In this document: positions 32,551 through 42,418 of the stretch, in pieces
Layout of the letters: every line of letters begins with the position of its first letter
Numbering within the stretch: the first letter of the stretch is position 1
Assembly: GCF_001680005.1 (NCBI RefSeq)
Contig: NC_033561.1
Span: forward strand, 1,054,001 to 1,118,000
DNA: 64,000 bases
Direction of reading: 5' to 3'
Origin: Plasmodium coatneyi
Taxonomy: Eukaryota > Apicomplexa > Aconoidasida > Haemosporida > Plasmodiidae
Notes under the pieces: generated by a model
The model's input: the letters and a program-made list of their open reading frames with translations, nothing else
Database searches by the model: none
What the model was told of the DNA's origin: nothing
Translations under genes and position numbers: made by a program

Positions 32551-35286
32551 ATGACCCTCCGACTGCTCCTACACTCCATCCTGGTTACGCAACTGCTCAG
32601 ATCAGAACGAGTCGAACGTGGCGGTGGTGGAAGAACTCTCCGTGCAGGGGATGTTTCAAACTGGGATGTAAGAGGTGCTCTCAGATGCAGGACCCCGAAA
32701 TGCTACATAGTGAAGGGAGCCCTGCGGAGGGGACTCTCCAAGGGGGGAACCTCCCCCTCGGTGAACAAACTAAATGGATGTACAATGACTCCTCTGAGGA
32801 GTGAACACTGCAGTGGTGACCAGACGAAACGGAACGAACAATACGAAGCGCACATTCGAAACGTGCGTGAAGAGCTGCAACGAATAACCGACAGGGAAGA
32901 CAAGATGAGACACCTGATGAGGGAACATACAAATGTTCGTACAGTCAGTTTTGCTGATCCAGTGGACAGGAAAAGCTTCACCTTAAGGGATAAGTCAAAG
33001 GTGGGTTTTGCAGGGAGGAACTACTTCATTAACGAGGTCAGGGAGGGAGTCCTCTACAGGTATGTGGATCGGTGCAACTCGAATTTGTACCTAGCTGTGG
33101 ATGTAGTAGAATGTGCAACAAAAGGGGAAAACGAGGCGATAGGAGAGGAGGGTTGCGGAGTGCATTCGAGCTGTCCCACCGCTGAGCAGTCTATCCCTCC
33201 GAAGGGACACTCGGGTGATAGGTCCGACTGGCGAAGCATCCTTGGAAGGAAGAAGTTTTCCATCACCATCGATGGGTTCAGTGACAACGTGGTCTTGGGT
33301 TGCTTCCTGCGGGTTCTTCTAAAGGGTCTTCACAACCTCGACTTGGAACGTTTTCTGAACATGGGGTTCGAAGGAGTGGTGAAGAAGTTGAGTAGTCTCT
33401 ACACCATCCACGTGAATGGGGAACACATCGTTGGGCATGTGATTGGTAGGGTGAAGCGGTTTCTGGGGAGGCTATGCAAGGGGGTGCCCAACACAGGGGT
33501 GAATAAGCGCGTGTTAGGAGGTTCACCCCCCCGAGGAAGCATGCGCATGTACCAGTACCCACGTGTGGCCCATATGCTCAGTGGAGGGGTGGATTCCCTA
33601 ATGGCACTACGCCTCTTGGAAAAGAAAAAATTTTACGTGCATAACTTTTTCCTGCACTTTGCACACCAAGACTGTAGCAAGAGTGACCTCCAATACGTGA
33701 AGCAAATTTGTGCGAAGAGAAAAAACCTTTTCATTGTTAGCATAAATGAGGAGTACACGGAGCAGGTGCTGATCCCCATGCTGCGTAGCTACTCAGAGGG
33801 GCAAATCCCTAACGCAGATATTCTTTGCAACGAGAAGGTAAAGTATAATTTGCTCATGAGGACAATGAGGAAGCTGTGCAGGAAGCACGATAATGGGTGG
33901 GACTACTCCTATGTGTCTACTGGTCACTACGCCATGATAAGCACAAACGATGAAACGAACGCGAATAGACTGTTCAGCGGGGACTTCCCCTACGTGGGTG
34001 ACGACGCAGATGGGAAAATTCCGCAGAGGAATCCGCGTAAGAGGTACAAACTGATTGTTGGCAGGGATGAGAAGAAAGATCAGACCTTCTTTTTATCCTC
34101 CTTTTCGGAGAAACAGTTGTCTAAGTTCCTGTTTCCGCTTTGCTTGCGCAGGAAGAGTGACGTTAAGAGGGTCATGGAGGAACGGGCTGCTGAACAGTAC
34201 AACCGGAAGGAGACGCGTGGCCTGTGCCTCTACGGGCGGGTGGACATGCACTCTCTGCTGGGGCTGTACTTGGGGGGGGGAGGCATGAGTAAAGTAGAAG
34301 TCGAGGGGGAGTCGGAAAATGGACCAGCCGAGGCAACACCTCCTATAAAAGACGCTACCACCGCAACCGCTACCCAGATGGCCCCCAACCTGCAGTGGGC
34401 GAAGGACCAACTGCGCTCGCCCGAGTTCCGCGCCTTCCAGGAGAAGCACCTACCCTCATTCAACCTGCGCTTCAAAAATTATATAATAAATGTGGAAGAC
34501 GGAACTGTGCTGGACACAAATGAAGGAATTCACCTGTATGCCATTGGGCAGAAAAAGTACCTAACGAATTATTTACACCAATTGTACAACTCGAAAGGGA
34601 GAGGTCGGACTTGTGAGAAGAACTACGTATCCTCATGTCAGTGGACTGTCGTTTATAAGAAGATGTTGAGACGTACCAGTGGGAACGTGAAAGAGAATTT
34701 CATTTACGTGAGTCGTGATTACGAGAGTAGGTTGTTTCGGCACCTTCGCAGGCGGTGCAAGTTGGGGGACTTTCGCTGGGTGGCCTCTTCCCCGCCGTCC
34801 TACCTAAGGGAGGAAGTGCAGCACGGGGTGAAGGAGGCACGATCAGCAGTAGGGGAAGGAGCAGATGCACCGATGATCATGTCGCCTAGAACAAACAAGC
34901 TGGGAGGACGATTCATCTGCGTCAAAATACGCAACAGCGAAAAGATAAAGGAAGCGAAGATTACCCTGGAGGGCAGGGGGGAAATGGCGTACCTCACATT
35001 GAAGGAGGAAGACATAGGACTTTCCCCAGGACAGATAGTCACCTTCTACCGACCCTTCATTGTTAAAAGGAATGGAAAAACCAAATATGTGTACTCCCTC
35101 AGGAGGGGGAAGGAGGACACGCCCACCTTCTTCCACTGTCTGGGGTCGGCACGAATTATAAACCAGTACTTGAACCGGGGGCTTTATCGACGTCTGATGG
35201 AGATACACAGGAGGAACAACTTGCCGCTCTGGGGGAGAGACGCACATAGCGGAATAATCAATTCGGAAGGAGCGCTACAGTCATGA
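32551..35286 (+). CDS. mnmA: tRNA-specific 2-thiouridylase MnmA, apicoplast
   Basis: Makes 2-thiouridine at the wobble position of tRNA Lys/Glu/Gln with persulfide sulfur. Single exon, 911 aa, against about 370 in bacteria. The start MTLRLLLHSILVTQLLRSE looks like a signal peptide, fitting apicoplast import. Residues up to about 335 are an extension with no recognised domain, although about 125-320 is not low complexity. The enzyme core begins with the PP-loop LSGGVDSLMAL (S344-S349). The first catalytic cysteine is in NADILCNEKVKYN (C426). GHYAM and KKDQTFFLSSFSE follow, and the second catalytic cysteine is in TRGLCLYGR (C559). The C-terminal half has the family's beta-barrel elements (LHAIGQKKYL-like YAIGQKKYL, SPGQIVTFYRP). 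A low-complexity insert sits at about 575-615. In P. falciparum the orthologue is known to be apicoplast-located. Confidence 0.96.
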   Translation: MTLRLLLHSILVTQLLRSERVERGGGGRTLRAGDVSNWDVRGALRCRTPKCYIVKGALRRGLSKGGTSPSVNKLNGCTMTPLRSEHCSGDQTKRNEQYEAHIRNVREELQRITDREDKMRHLMREHTNVRTVSFADPVDRKSFTLRDKSKVGFAGRNYFINEVREGVLYRYVDRCNSNLYLAVDVVECATKGENEAIGEEGCGVHSSCPTAEQSIPPKGHSGDRSDWRSILGRKKFSITIDGFSDNVVLGCFLRVLLKGLHNLDLERFLNMGFEGVVKKLSSLYTIHVNGEHIVGHVIGRVKRFLGRLCKGVPNTGVNKRVLGGSPPRGSMRMYQYPRVAHMLSGGVDSLMALRLLEKKKFYVHNFFLHFAHQDCSKSDLQYVKQICAKRKNLFIVSINEEYTEQVLIPMLRSYSEGQIPNADILCNEKVKYNLLMRTMRKLCRKHDNGWDYSYVSTGHYAMISTNDETNANRLFSGDFPYVGDDADGKIPQRNPRKRYKLIVGRDEKKDQTFFLSSFSEKQLSKFLFPLCLRRKSDVKRVMEERAAEQYNRKETRGLCLYGRVDMHSLLGLYLGGGGMSKVEVEGESENGPAEATPPIKDATTATATQMAPNLQWAKDQLRSPEFRAFQEKHLPSFNLRFKNYIINVEDGTVLDTNEGIHLYAIGQKKYLTNYLHQLYNSKGRGRTCEKNYVSSCQWTVVYKKMLRRTSGNVKENFIYVSRDYESRLFRHLRRRCKLGDFRWVASSPPSYLREEVQHGVKEARSAVGEGADAPMIMSPRTNKLGGRFICVKIRNSEKIKEAKITLEGRGEMAYLTLKEEDIGLSPGQIVTFYRPFIVKRNGKTKYVYSLRRGKEDTPTFFHCLGSARIINQYLNRGLYRRLMEIHRRNNLPLWGRDAHSGIINSEGALQS

Positions 35287-36364
35287 AGACGCTGTGAATA
35301 GGAAAAATTGATTACCTGCATGGTTATACGAAGTGTACATACAAGTGGTGCTGCCAGTGCTGTCTTTGTAGCGTGTCTTAATTGGAGCTGGGTTGGCGCG
35401 AAGGACAACAAGCTGCGTGGGAAGGACCCCCCACATAGGAAACATAACTTGGACTGGTTGTGCCAACGAAGTTTTTACGTTACGTCTATCTGCAACTGGT
35501 TATGGTTGCAACAGAATTGCGCACCTGGCGGGGAAGTGTGTCTCCCCCCAGAAGTTAATTTTTTTTTTTTTTAAGTAAATATTTTTTTCTCTCACGTGTG
35601 AATAATAATTATGTGTTGTGTGATCCGCTTTAAACGTATTGATTCCCTTCCAAGTGTGGTCTTTTTAAATCGCTTTGTTCGTCACACTGCTGCCACATGC
35701 GTTGTACGTGCGATGTACATGGGTTTGTGGGGAGGCTTGAAGTCCGTGGTAACCTCTCGGTGGATTCCTATTTCGTTGAAAAATTCGCATCCAGGTTGGA
35801 ACATCTACACAAGTGAGGCGGAAAATTCCTCTGCTTAGCCACTTGGAAGGACCAAAAAAATAAATAAAAAAAACTGCAAACAAAATGGTCGCATTGTGGA
35901 GTATGTCAAAAAAAAAAAAGAAAAAAAAAAAGGGGGACCCCCCAACAATTGCACCAGTGAAAAAGGCGTACACAACCGAATGAGGTCCACCTTTATAAAA
36001 GCATTACAAAAACGGTTACAAAACGAAATAAAGCGGGAAAAAACGAAACTGAACGAAAGAAAGGAAAAACAAATTTTACTGTCGGAATATTCTTCTCCAT
36101 TCTGGGAATGTGGAAAAAAAAAAAAAAAAAAAATGATGAACTGGCTGTTCGACACTTTTATAACATGTCACCCTCCATTTTAAACGTGCATGTGGAGAAG
36201 GTACATGTGCACATTCCAGGGGATACTGCCTAGGGGAATAGCAACCTTCAGGGGGCGCATCCAAGTTGGACGTCCGTGGGTAGTACCTTTGTTTTTCTCC
36301 ACTTTGTGTAGCTTCCCTTTCGGTGCGTAGCTGAGGGAGTGGCGTGAAATTCATCTCCTTCAAA
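35287..36364. other. Intergenic spacer, low complexity
   Basis: About 1.1 kb between plus-strand genes, with A/T runs at 35560-35572, 35908-35930 and 36114-36133. It should contain the promoter of the gene at 36365. No gene was seen. Confidence 0.5.
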
Positions 36365-38080
36365 ATGAGCGGCGTTGAGGAAGCCCCCAGGGAGGGTGTA
36401 ATGGCCGACAGTGTATGTGGTGGTGCACAAAGGCATCTGCAGGGAGGTGTGCACGTGGCAACCCTGGGAGGAGAAGGCATCGAAAAACAAGGAGTTCACA
36501 CATATGTGAATCTAGACGGAATGAAGGACCAGGCAACAACGAAGGAGGGGCAGGACAGGGAAGTAATAACCATTCCTGATGGAAACAACCCTCTGATGGA
36601 ACTGCAGCCATGTGGACCTCCCGAAGTTTGCAATGCAGTTAGTTGCAATGTGGTTAGTTGCAATGCAGTTAGTTCTAATGCGGAATGCAAAGGTACAACC
36701 AGGCCAAAGGTGGACCACGCCAGGAAGACGATAGCCAATGCGAAGGAGATCCTGCGAAACAGCGATCAGTGCGTGACGAGCGAGTCCAAGTTGGAGGCGG
36801 ATGAGCTGAATGACATAGCAGAAATATTGCAGAACAAGGATGGTGAAATGGCCCCAGTTGGCTACCCCCCCACGGGGGAAACGAACGACGCAAACATGAC
36901 GGCTCTGTTTGAAAACTCCAACTCGTCTCTTCCATTTATAATCAAGGGCATGTCAGACACGTTAGATCATATCCTCTCAGTTGACAAAACGAAAAGTAAA
37001 AACAAAAACGAACTCATACAAGTCGTGCAGAACGCACACATGCTCCTCCGGTCGAACTACAATCTTGTCCTCAAGTGTGACTCGAACTTAGCTATTATCG
37101 TAAAAAAGATTAAAAGGCTGTATAGGCTTTATAGGAAGTTAGGTAGACCTGCACGCATGTCTAGGAAGGAGCAAACTCTTCTTGGGGGTACTAATAGTAA
37201 CCATGGGGATAGCACCATAAAAGGGATAAACCCAACCGAACAGGATGCACCTCACCAGGGGGATGGAAACAGAAAGGATGATGAGCCAATTGAGGGGGTT
37301 CCCACGCAAAATAATGGTAATACGTGTTGTTCTGTCCAACGGGGGGGCAAAGAGGAGCAGAGAAACGTCCCTCCTGGTGTTGCTTCACGAGTTGGATGTG
37401 GGTACAGTTCGAACGTTGGGGAGGCCGACCTGCAGGTGGATCCCCCATGTGGGGAATTGAAACCTGATGGGGGAAAGGAAAACGAAAAAGAGACCCTGCT
37501 CAACGGAAAACCGCTTGAGGAGGTAGTCCCACCTGCAAATGTAGGTCTAGACCAGGGGCTTCCATATATGCACCCTGACGTAACCACCGTAAAGGACTGC
37601 CCCCAAGGTGACACACAAAAAGATAGCAATTGCGTGGGAAAGGAAGAATGCCCGATGAGTCCAAAAAAATTAAGCTACGCGTTCGTTAAGGGTGAAGAGG
37701 AGCGGAATTATAAAAACCTCACGAGCATTGACTCCAAGTCGACAGCCATGTCCAACCACAAGGAGGATGCGTGGTCGTCGATCGGGACGGACGAGAGAAA
37801 AAAAAAAAAAAAAACGCAACGGGAGCGAAAAGGGGGGAAGACGGAGAATGCGGAAAACGTGGAAGAAATGCACCACGCGCAGAGTTCAACGAAGGAACGA
37901 AACAAAAACAAAAAAAAGGAACGAGAAAAAAAGAGAATTCTGCGTGAGTTGAGCAAGCTGAATTCGCTGTTCTTCTTAACATTCAACCACAAGGGGGACA
38001 TTATAAACTACCTGCACAGGGAGATACGATCGAGCATTTCGGAGTTCGATGCGGCGTACCAGCTGTATTTGTCCAGGTAG
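36365..38080 (+). CDS. Low-complexity protein of unknown function
   Basis: Not recognised; 571 aa, single exon. Two segments look structured. One is a helical stretch at about 205-265 (KNELIQVVQNAHMLLRSNYN, then LAIIVKKIKRLYRLYRKLGR). The other is a C-terminal helical end at about 520-571 (RILRELSKLNSLFFLTFNHK, then REIRSSISEFDAAYQLYLSR). The rest is acidic, Gly/Asn/Pro-rich low complexity, with a lysine/arginine block (ERKKKKKTQRERKGGKTE) just before the conserved end. Residues about 89-108 hold a five-residue repeat (CNAVS, CNVVS, CNAVS, SNAEC), from a 15-bp DNA repeat. The start is the first ATG after a GTG-only upstream extension. It is convergent with the PH-domain gene. Confidence 0.85.
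   Translation: MSGVEEAPREGVMADSVCGGAQRHLQGGVHVATLGGEGIEKQGVHTYVNLDGMKDQATTKEGQDREVITIPDGNNPLMELQPCGPPEVCNAVSCNVVSCNAVSSNAECKGTTRPKVDHARKTIANAKEILRNSDQCVTSESKLEADELNDIAEILQNKDGEMAPVGYPPTGETNDANMTALFENSNSSLPFIIKGMSDTLDHILSVDKTKSKNKNELIQVVQNAHMLLRSNYNLVLKCDSNLAIIVKKIKRLYRLYRKLGRPARMSRKEQTLLGGTNSNHGDSTIKGINPTEQDAPHQGDGNRKDDEPIEGVPTQNNGNTCCSVQRGGKEEQRNVPPGVASRVGCGYSSNVGEADLQVDPPCGELKPDGGKENEKETLLNGKPLEEVVPPANVGLDQGLPYMHPDVTTVKDCPQGDTQKDSNCVGKEECPMSPKKLSYAFVKGEEERNYKNLTSIDSKSTAMSNHKEDAWSSIGTDERKKKKKTQRERKGGKTENAENVEEMHHAQSSTKERNKNKKKEREKKRILRELSKLNSLFFLTFNHKGDIINYLHREIRSSISEFDAAYQLYLSR
36629..36682 (+). repeat. In-frame 15-bp tandem repeat (CNAVS)
   Basis: Three and a half copies of TGCAATGCAGTTAGT with single changes, in frame in the unknown gene at 36365. 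They encode alternating Cys-Asn-Ala/Val-Val-Ser. The repeat period is a multiple of three, so copy-number change would not shift the frame. Confidence 0.85.
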
Positions 38081-38181
38081 GTGGTCACTCTATCGGTTAC
38101 TTGTATGGGGGACTGTACCTTCTCTAATTTTTTCGTTTCGCTGGAGATGCGCATAGCGTGACGGACGTATCTCCCTTTTAT

Positions 38182-38212
<31 letters not shown>

Positions 38213-38311
38213 GACCCAAACAATTGTTACTTACCAAAGGGGTCTTCCTCTCCCCTTCTGGTTGGTAACCCCTCTGGTATATTACCGTCTCTCTTGGGTT
38301 ACCTGCCCCCC
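38081..38311. other. Short convergent spacer with a long T-run
   Basis: 230 bp between the stops of two convergent genes, with a T-run of about 26 (38187-38212). Both 3' UTRs must overlap or end here. Confidence 0.6.
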
Positions 38312-41233
38312 TCACAAGTTCATGTAGCGCAGTATCGTGTTGGATATCTGCTGCGAAATGTTCTTCACAAACGCAGGGGCGTCCATGTTTGTAATAAAAT
38401 TTTTCCTCCTTTTGGAGTTGCACAGATAGGTGGTGTAGATGTCTTCGATGTTGCCGAGCTCCATTTCGCAGAGCCACATGTCGAAGAGAATGTCGTGGAT
38501 GAGCTTTCTGGATTGGTTGTTGCGTCCCTCCGGGGAGTCCTTTTCACCGGGCGTGTCCCATTCGTTTGGCGCAGACGAATCGGGTTGCTCTTCCCGTTTG
38601 TGCAGTTCGCGTTTGTGCAGTTCCGTTTTTCGCAGTTGCTGCTTTGGCAGTTCGGTTTTTCTCTGTTCGGTGTGTATATCGTTGGAGCGAACGTAGCGGT
38701 TATCCCCACCATAGCGACCGTCGCCCGTTTTGTAAAACTTGCCCTCCAACGTTCTGTATGCATCCTGGGTGTACTTCCATATGTGTTCCAGAGAGAACCC
38801 GCTACTTCCCCCCTGCGGATGCGGGTTCGGCTGCTTCTCCGATTCCTCCTTCTTCAGCACCTTCACAACGTGCAGGATGTCCTTTTGAACTTTCTTAAGT
38901 TTCTTATCTATGCGGTTATATATTTTAACAATTAGTTGGAGCTTAAACTGGTCTGTGTCTTCCTCCGGTTCGTTCTGATTGGTCTCTTTAACGGGGTTGC
39001 CACTTCCCCCTCCGTCTACTACATCTACTACGTTTACTATGTTTGCTACGTTTACTGCGTCTACTACTTCCCCTCCTGCTGGGATGGGTGCCATTCCCTT
39101 GGCTGCCTTCCCACCATCGCGAATGGTTAAATTTGTTTCCTTGTTAAGTGTATATAGCTCTGGCGGGGCGACATGGGGGGAGGAGCCGCTGGGCCAGGTT
39201 TCGTTGTGCTTCCCATCGGAGGGGGGTTCCCTCCTCAGTGGGTTCTCCTTCTCTGCCACGTTACCCCTGACATTGCCGCTAAGGTTGCAGTGGTAAAGGG
39301 GGGTAGAATTTATCTGGGAAGTTAGGGCACTGTGCGGATCGGCATCCTCCACTAGGGGGTTACCCTCGTTAACAGGATGATCAATGGCCCCCCCCAAGTC
39401 GACATCCATCTGATACTCATCTATTTCCTTTTCAATTTGAATCCTGTACTTGTATGCCTTCTCCTTGAGGAGGTAAAACTTTGTCTTTATCTGATGGAGG
39501 TTATAGTCTGGGAAGACAATGAGTTTATACAAATGGAATGACTTCAGGGAACTCTTCCCCTCCTCCGTTGAAGCGTCTTCTCCTTCGAACATTTTGTTGG
39601 ATTTCGCTTCCCCGTGGTGAGGGTTCCATTTGGAGGGATCCTGCGCTGCACAGGGTTTTAACGATGTAGACGAGTTGACTTCACGGTGGCCACTCCTCCC
39701 CACGTCTATTGCACCTCCTGCATAATGTGCATTGCCATTTGACCATTCCCCCGTGAGTGTGTTGTTCCCTTTTTCCTCTTCGTCCATGTCACCTCCACTC
39801 ACATGGGACAGCAGGACGCTTCGAGTGGTCTTCATCCTCTTCGCGCGGAACATGAGGGCCCTAATAGTGGTGACCCAGTAGTTAAACTCTTGCAAAGACT
39901 TACACGTGAGGGTTACCTTTTTCTTTTCATTCAAGTAGACAATGGAAAAGGACAGTCTTTTCAAAATGTCGACCTTTAGATTTTCCAGCATGTGCTCATG
40001 CACGATCTTCACTTCCAGGCTGTTGATTTTTTTGAAATATATTTTGCACTGCTCATCTGTCTTCCTGGAGGAGAACCATTTAATAAACTCTAGATCCTTA
40101 CTTACGAAGAAGAAACGTAAGTGAGGAATGCTATAGACGGTATGCTTCAGCAGGTTGCTTCCTTCCTTTGTGTATTCTATGGCTCTTAACACTTCTGGAA
40201 AGTTGAGTGGGTCCATGAGTTTTTCCTCCACGTGGTTCTTCCTCCTTATTAGGTATTCCTCATTTGGCTTCACATCCCCCAAGGATTCTTGCTCATATCG
40301 CTCACAAAGTTTGTAATAGGCGTAGGTACTCCCCTTTAGTTGTATTTTTTGTATGTTTTTTTCTTTCTCCTTGAAAAGGTTGTCTTCGGGGAGTTTCTCC
40401 AGGCGTGTCAGATAGAAGTCCTCGTTCGCAATGTTAATGCAGAAGTTGTGTACGCACCGCTGTACCTCCTTCCTGTTCATGCCACGCTCCCAATGGTACA
40501 CGAAGGGCTTGTCGTCCCACCAGAGGCGGCACGAACAGGTCGACAAATCGATCGGCAAAGTGATCGGCAAAGCGGTTGGCGAAACGGTTTTTGCAACATT
40601 CGTGGGGTGAGAACCCCTCACCGGGTCCACCGCACCAGCGTGACCTGCCCCAACGTTGGAGTTGCACCCACCGGGGTTGCCATTTTTCCCCTTGTCTGTC
40701 TCCAAAATGGTGTTCTCCTGAATGCTCTTTAAAATCAGCTCAATGGAGTTGGTCGAAGGGAAGTTCTGCTGGCTGTGGCTGGTTAGCCCCGTGGGTCCGC
40801 TCCTCTCAAACTGTGCTGACAGCGTACCTCCACAGTCGTCAGCACGTTTTTCTCCTTCCCCCTTTGAGCTGTCCCCTCCGATTGAACTTTCGTTGTGCAT
40901 TCCAGTGAGTTGTGTATGTAGCGTCTCTTCACTTGGTTGGTTCACCATCCCGTGAACCTTCTCCTGGGTCTTCCCACAGAAGTGATCATCGCCATTCGCT
41001 TCATTCAATTCGTCCGCCCCGTTGGACTCACTGACGGATGACGGTTGCTCCTGAGACGGGTCCCTGTAGATCCTCTGGAACTCCTTCTCCAGACGGGCAA
41101 AGTTTATCGTGGCTATGTTTGAAATGTTCGCGAAATTGCCATCGGTGCTACTTTCCTTGTTGTTAAAGAGGCCGTCGAATTTTAGGTCCTCCTCGGCGGC
41201 GTGCTGGTCTGTGCGCTTCCTCGCTTCGTTCAT
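38312..41233 (-). CDS. PH-domain protein
   Basis: 973 aa, single exon, starting at MNEARKRTDQHAAEEDLKFD. Residues about 365-465 form a pleckstrin-homology-like domain of the type seen in plant and apicomplexan proteins: HLRFFFVSKDLEFIKWFSSR, CKIYFKKINSLEVKIV, LSFSIVYLNEKKKVTLTCKS, and a C-terminal helix LQEFNYWVTTIRALMFRAKR. PH domains bind phosphoinositides or proteins; the ligand here is not known. Before it is a helical region (WERGMNRKEVQRCVHNFCIN, about 270-350). After it come long low-complexity stretches, including VDAVNVANIVNVVDVVDGGG from a 9-bp DNA repeat and a KTELPKQQLRKTELHKREL block. The last about 90 residues (KLIHDILFDMWLCEMELGNI, NISQQISNTILRYMNL) look helical and structured. 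No catalytic domain was seen. Confidence 0.88.
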   Translation of the reverse strand: MNEARKRTDQHAAEEDLKFDGLFNNKESSTDGNFANISNIATINFARLEKEFQRIYRDPSQEQPSSVSESNGADELNEANGDDHFCGKTQEKVHGMVNQPSEETLHTQLTGMHNESSIGGDSSKGEGEKRADDCGGTLSAQFERSGPTGLTSHSQQNFPSTNSIELILKSIQENTILETDKGKNGNPGGCNSNVGAGHAGAVDPVRGSHPTNVAKTVSPTALPITLPIDLSTCSCRLWWDDKPFVYHWERGMNRKEVQRCVHNFCINIANEDFYLTRLEKLPEDNLFKEKEKNIQKIQLKGSTYAYYKLCERYEQESLGDVKPNEEYLIRRKNHVEEKLMDPLNFPEVLRAIEYTKEGSNLLKHTVYSIPHLRFFFVSKDLEFIKWFSSRKTDEQCKIYFKKINSLEVKIVHEHMLENLKVDILKRLSFSIVYLNEKKKVTLTCKSLQEFNYWVTTIRALMFRAKRMKTTRSVLLSHVSGGDMDEEEKGNNTLTGEWSNGNAHYAGGAIDVGRSGHREVNSSTSLKPCAAQDPSKWNPHHGEAKSNKMFEGEDASTEEGKSSLKSFHLYKLIVFPDYNLHQIKTKFYLLKEKAYKYRIQIEKEIDEYQMDVDLGGAIDHPVNEGNPLVEDADPHSALTSQINSTPLYHCNLSGNVRGNVAEKENPLRREPPSDGKHNETWPSGSSPHVAPPELYTLNKETNLTIRDGGKAAKGMAPIPAGGEVVDAVNVANIVNVVDVVDGGGSGNPVKETNQNEPEEDTDQFKLQLIVKIYNRIDKKLKKVQKDILHVVKVLKKEESEKQPNPHPQGGSSGFSLEHIWKYTQDAYRTLEGKFYKTGDGRYGGDNRYVRSNDIHTEQRKTELPKQQLRKTELHKRELHKREEQPDSSAPNEWDTPGEKDSPEGRNNQSRKLIHDILFDMWLCEMELGNIEDIYTTYLCNSKRRKNFITNMDAPAFVKNISQQISNTILRYMNL
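39016..39075 (-). repeat. In-frame 9-bp repeat in the PH-domain gene
   Basis: Six copies of a 9-bp unit like TCTACTACG/TTTACTATG (plus strand), encoding a Val/Asn/Asp/Ala-rich stretch on the minus strand. It lies in a low-complexity linker. Confidence 0.8.
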
Positions 41234-42353
41234 TTTGCCAATGCGTGAAGGCAATAGTGAATGATGCACGTGGCGCCTGCGTGTAGGAGTGAGGCCTATT
41301 GGCGAGTTACGTCTTGGCAATACTTCTCTAGGTCATTCACCCGCGGAAGGGGAGCAATAAAACAAACATTCAAATAAGCAATCAAACGAACGAGTAAATA
41401 AGTGTTCACACATAACTACGCAAATGGGTAAACAGCACGGAAAAAGCAACTGCGTGGAAACGTGAAACAACGCAACGGGGGGTTAATGATTTCCCCAATG
41501 GACTCCCCAAAGATATACACCTCGTGATGAAGACAACTGCCGTGCTTATATCGAAAATAACTTATGGGCGGAAAAATGTGTGCTGTGTCATCGGATGGGG
41601 TGACAAAACTGCTTGGGTGAATAATCCTTCTACATTTTTTTTTTTTTTTTTTATTTTATTTTTTGCGACGCGTTCAAATTGGTCCTGCGATGTGCGCGTA
41701 GGGGAGTATACCCATTGGGGACGAACTGTTGGTCATTCACTTTTCCGGCTAGTGGGGGGAACTGAGAAGCGCGGACATGGGTGGGCTTCCCTCCGTTACA
41801 TAAGTGAAAATATGCGCGGCAGGGGAAGAGGAAGAAAGAAAAAGGACAAATGATTAATTGTAATGAAGCGAATTGGCCGAGGTGATGTAACCCTGGGGTA
41901 AGGTATACAAAGTATATCCCCTGCGTGAAGTGTTACCTTGGGGGAGTTACCTCCGGTGGGGGGTGTAAGCGTTGCGTTCGTTTTCACAAATTTGGATAAA
42001 CGCGCAGGGAGTTCATCGTCATAATTTTTCGACAACGTTCTCACGAGGTTGCGCGAGAATGGCCGCAGGATGTGTTAATTTAGGGGAGCTCTCTGCAGCT
42101 TTTGCACGTAGGAATGTATATAAGGATGCACGTATGGAAAGCTCACTGTGTTATGCGCATTGTTGCTGAGTTGCAGTGCGCCGTTCCGTTAACAAGGGTG
42201 ACGAGCATAAGCAAAAACCTTCCAGTGGACCCACCCGAACTCAGGCGTGCACACAACAGAAAGAAGGGGCATTTGAAATGTGCGCGTGGGTAGGGAGAAA
42301 GAATCAGTTACGTTCAAATGGGGATACTTCCCATGCTAGCCATAATCAAAAAA

Positions 42354-42393
<40 letters not shown>

Positions 42394-42418
42394 CTCATTA
42401 ACAATTTTGCGCACCAAA
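41234..42418. promoter_or_regulatory. Divergent promoter region (PH protein / TMEM94-like)
   Basis: 1.2 kb between head-to-head genes. It includes T-runs at 41637-41652 and an A9 followed by about 36 T at about 42349-42393, the latter ending only 26 bp before the TMEM94-like start codon. Short open frames here were rejected. Confidence 0.5.
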
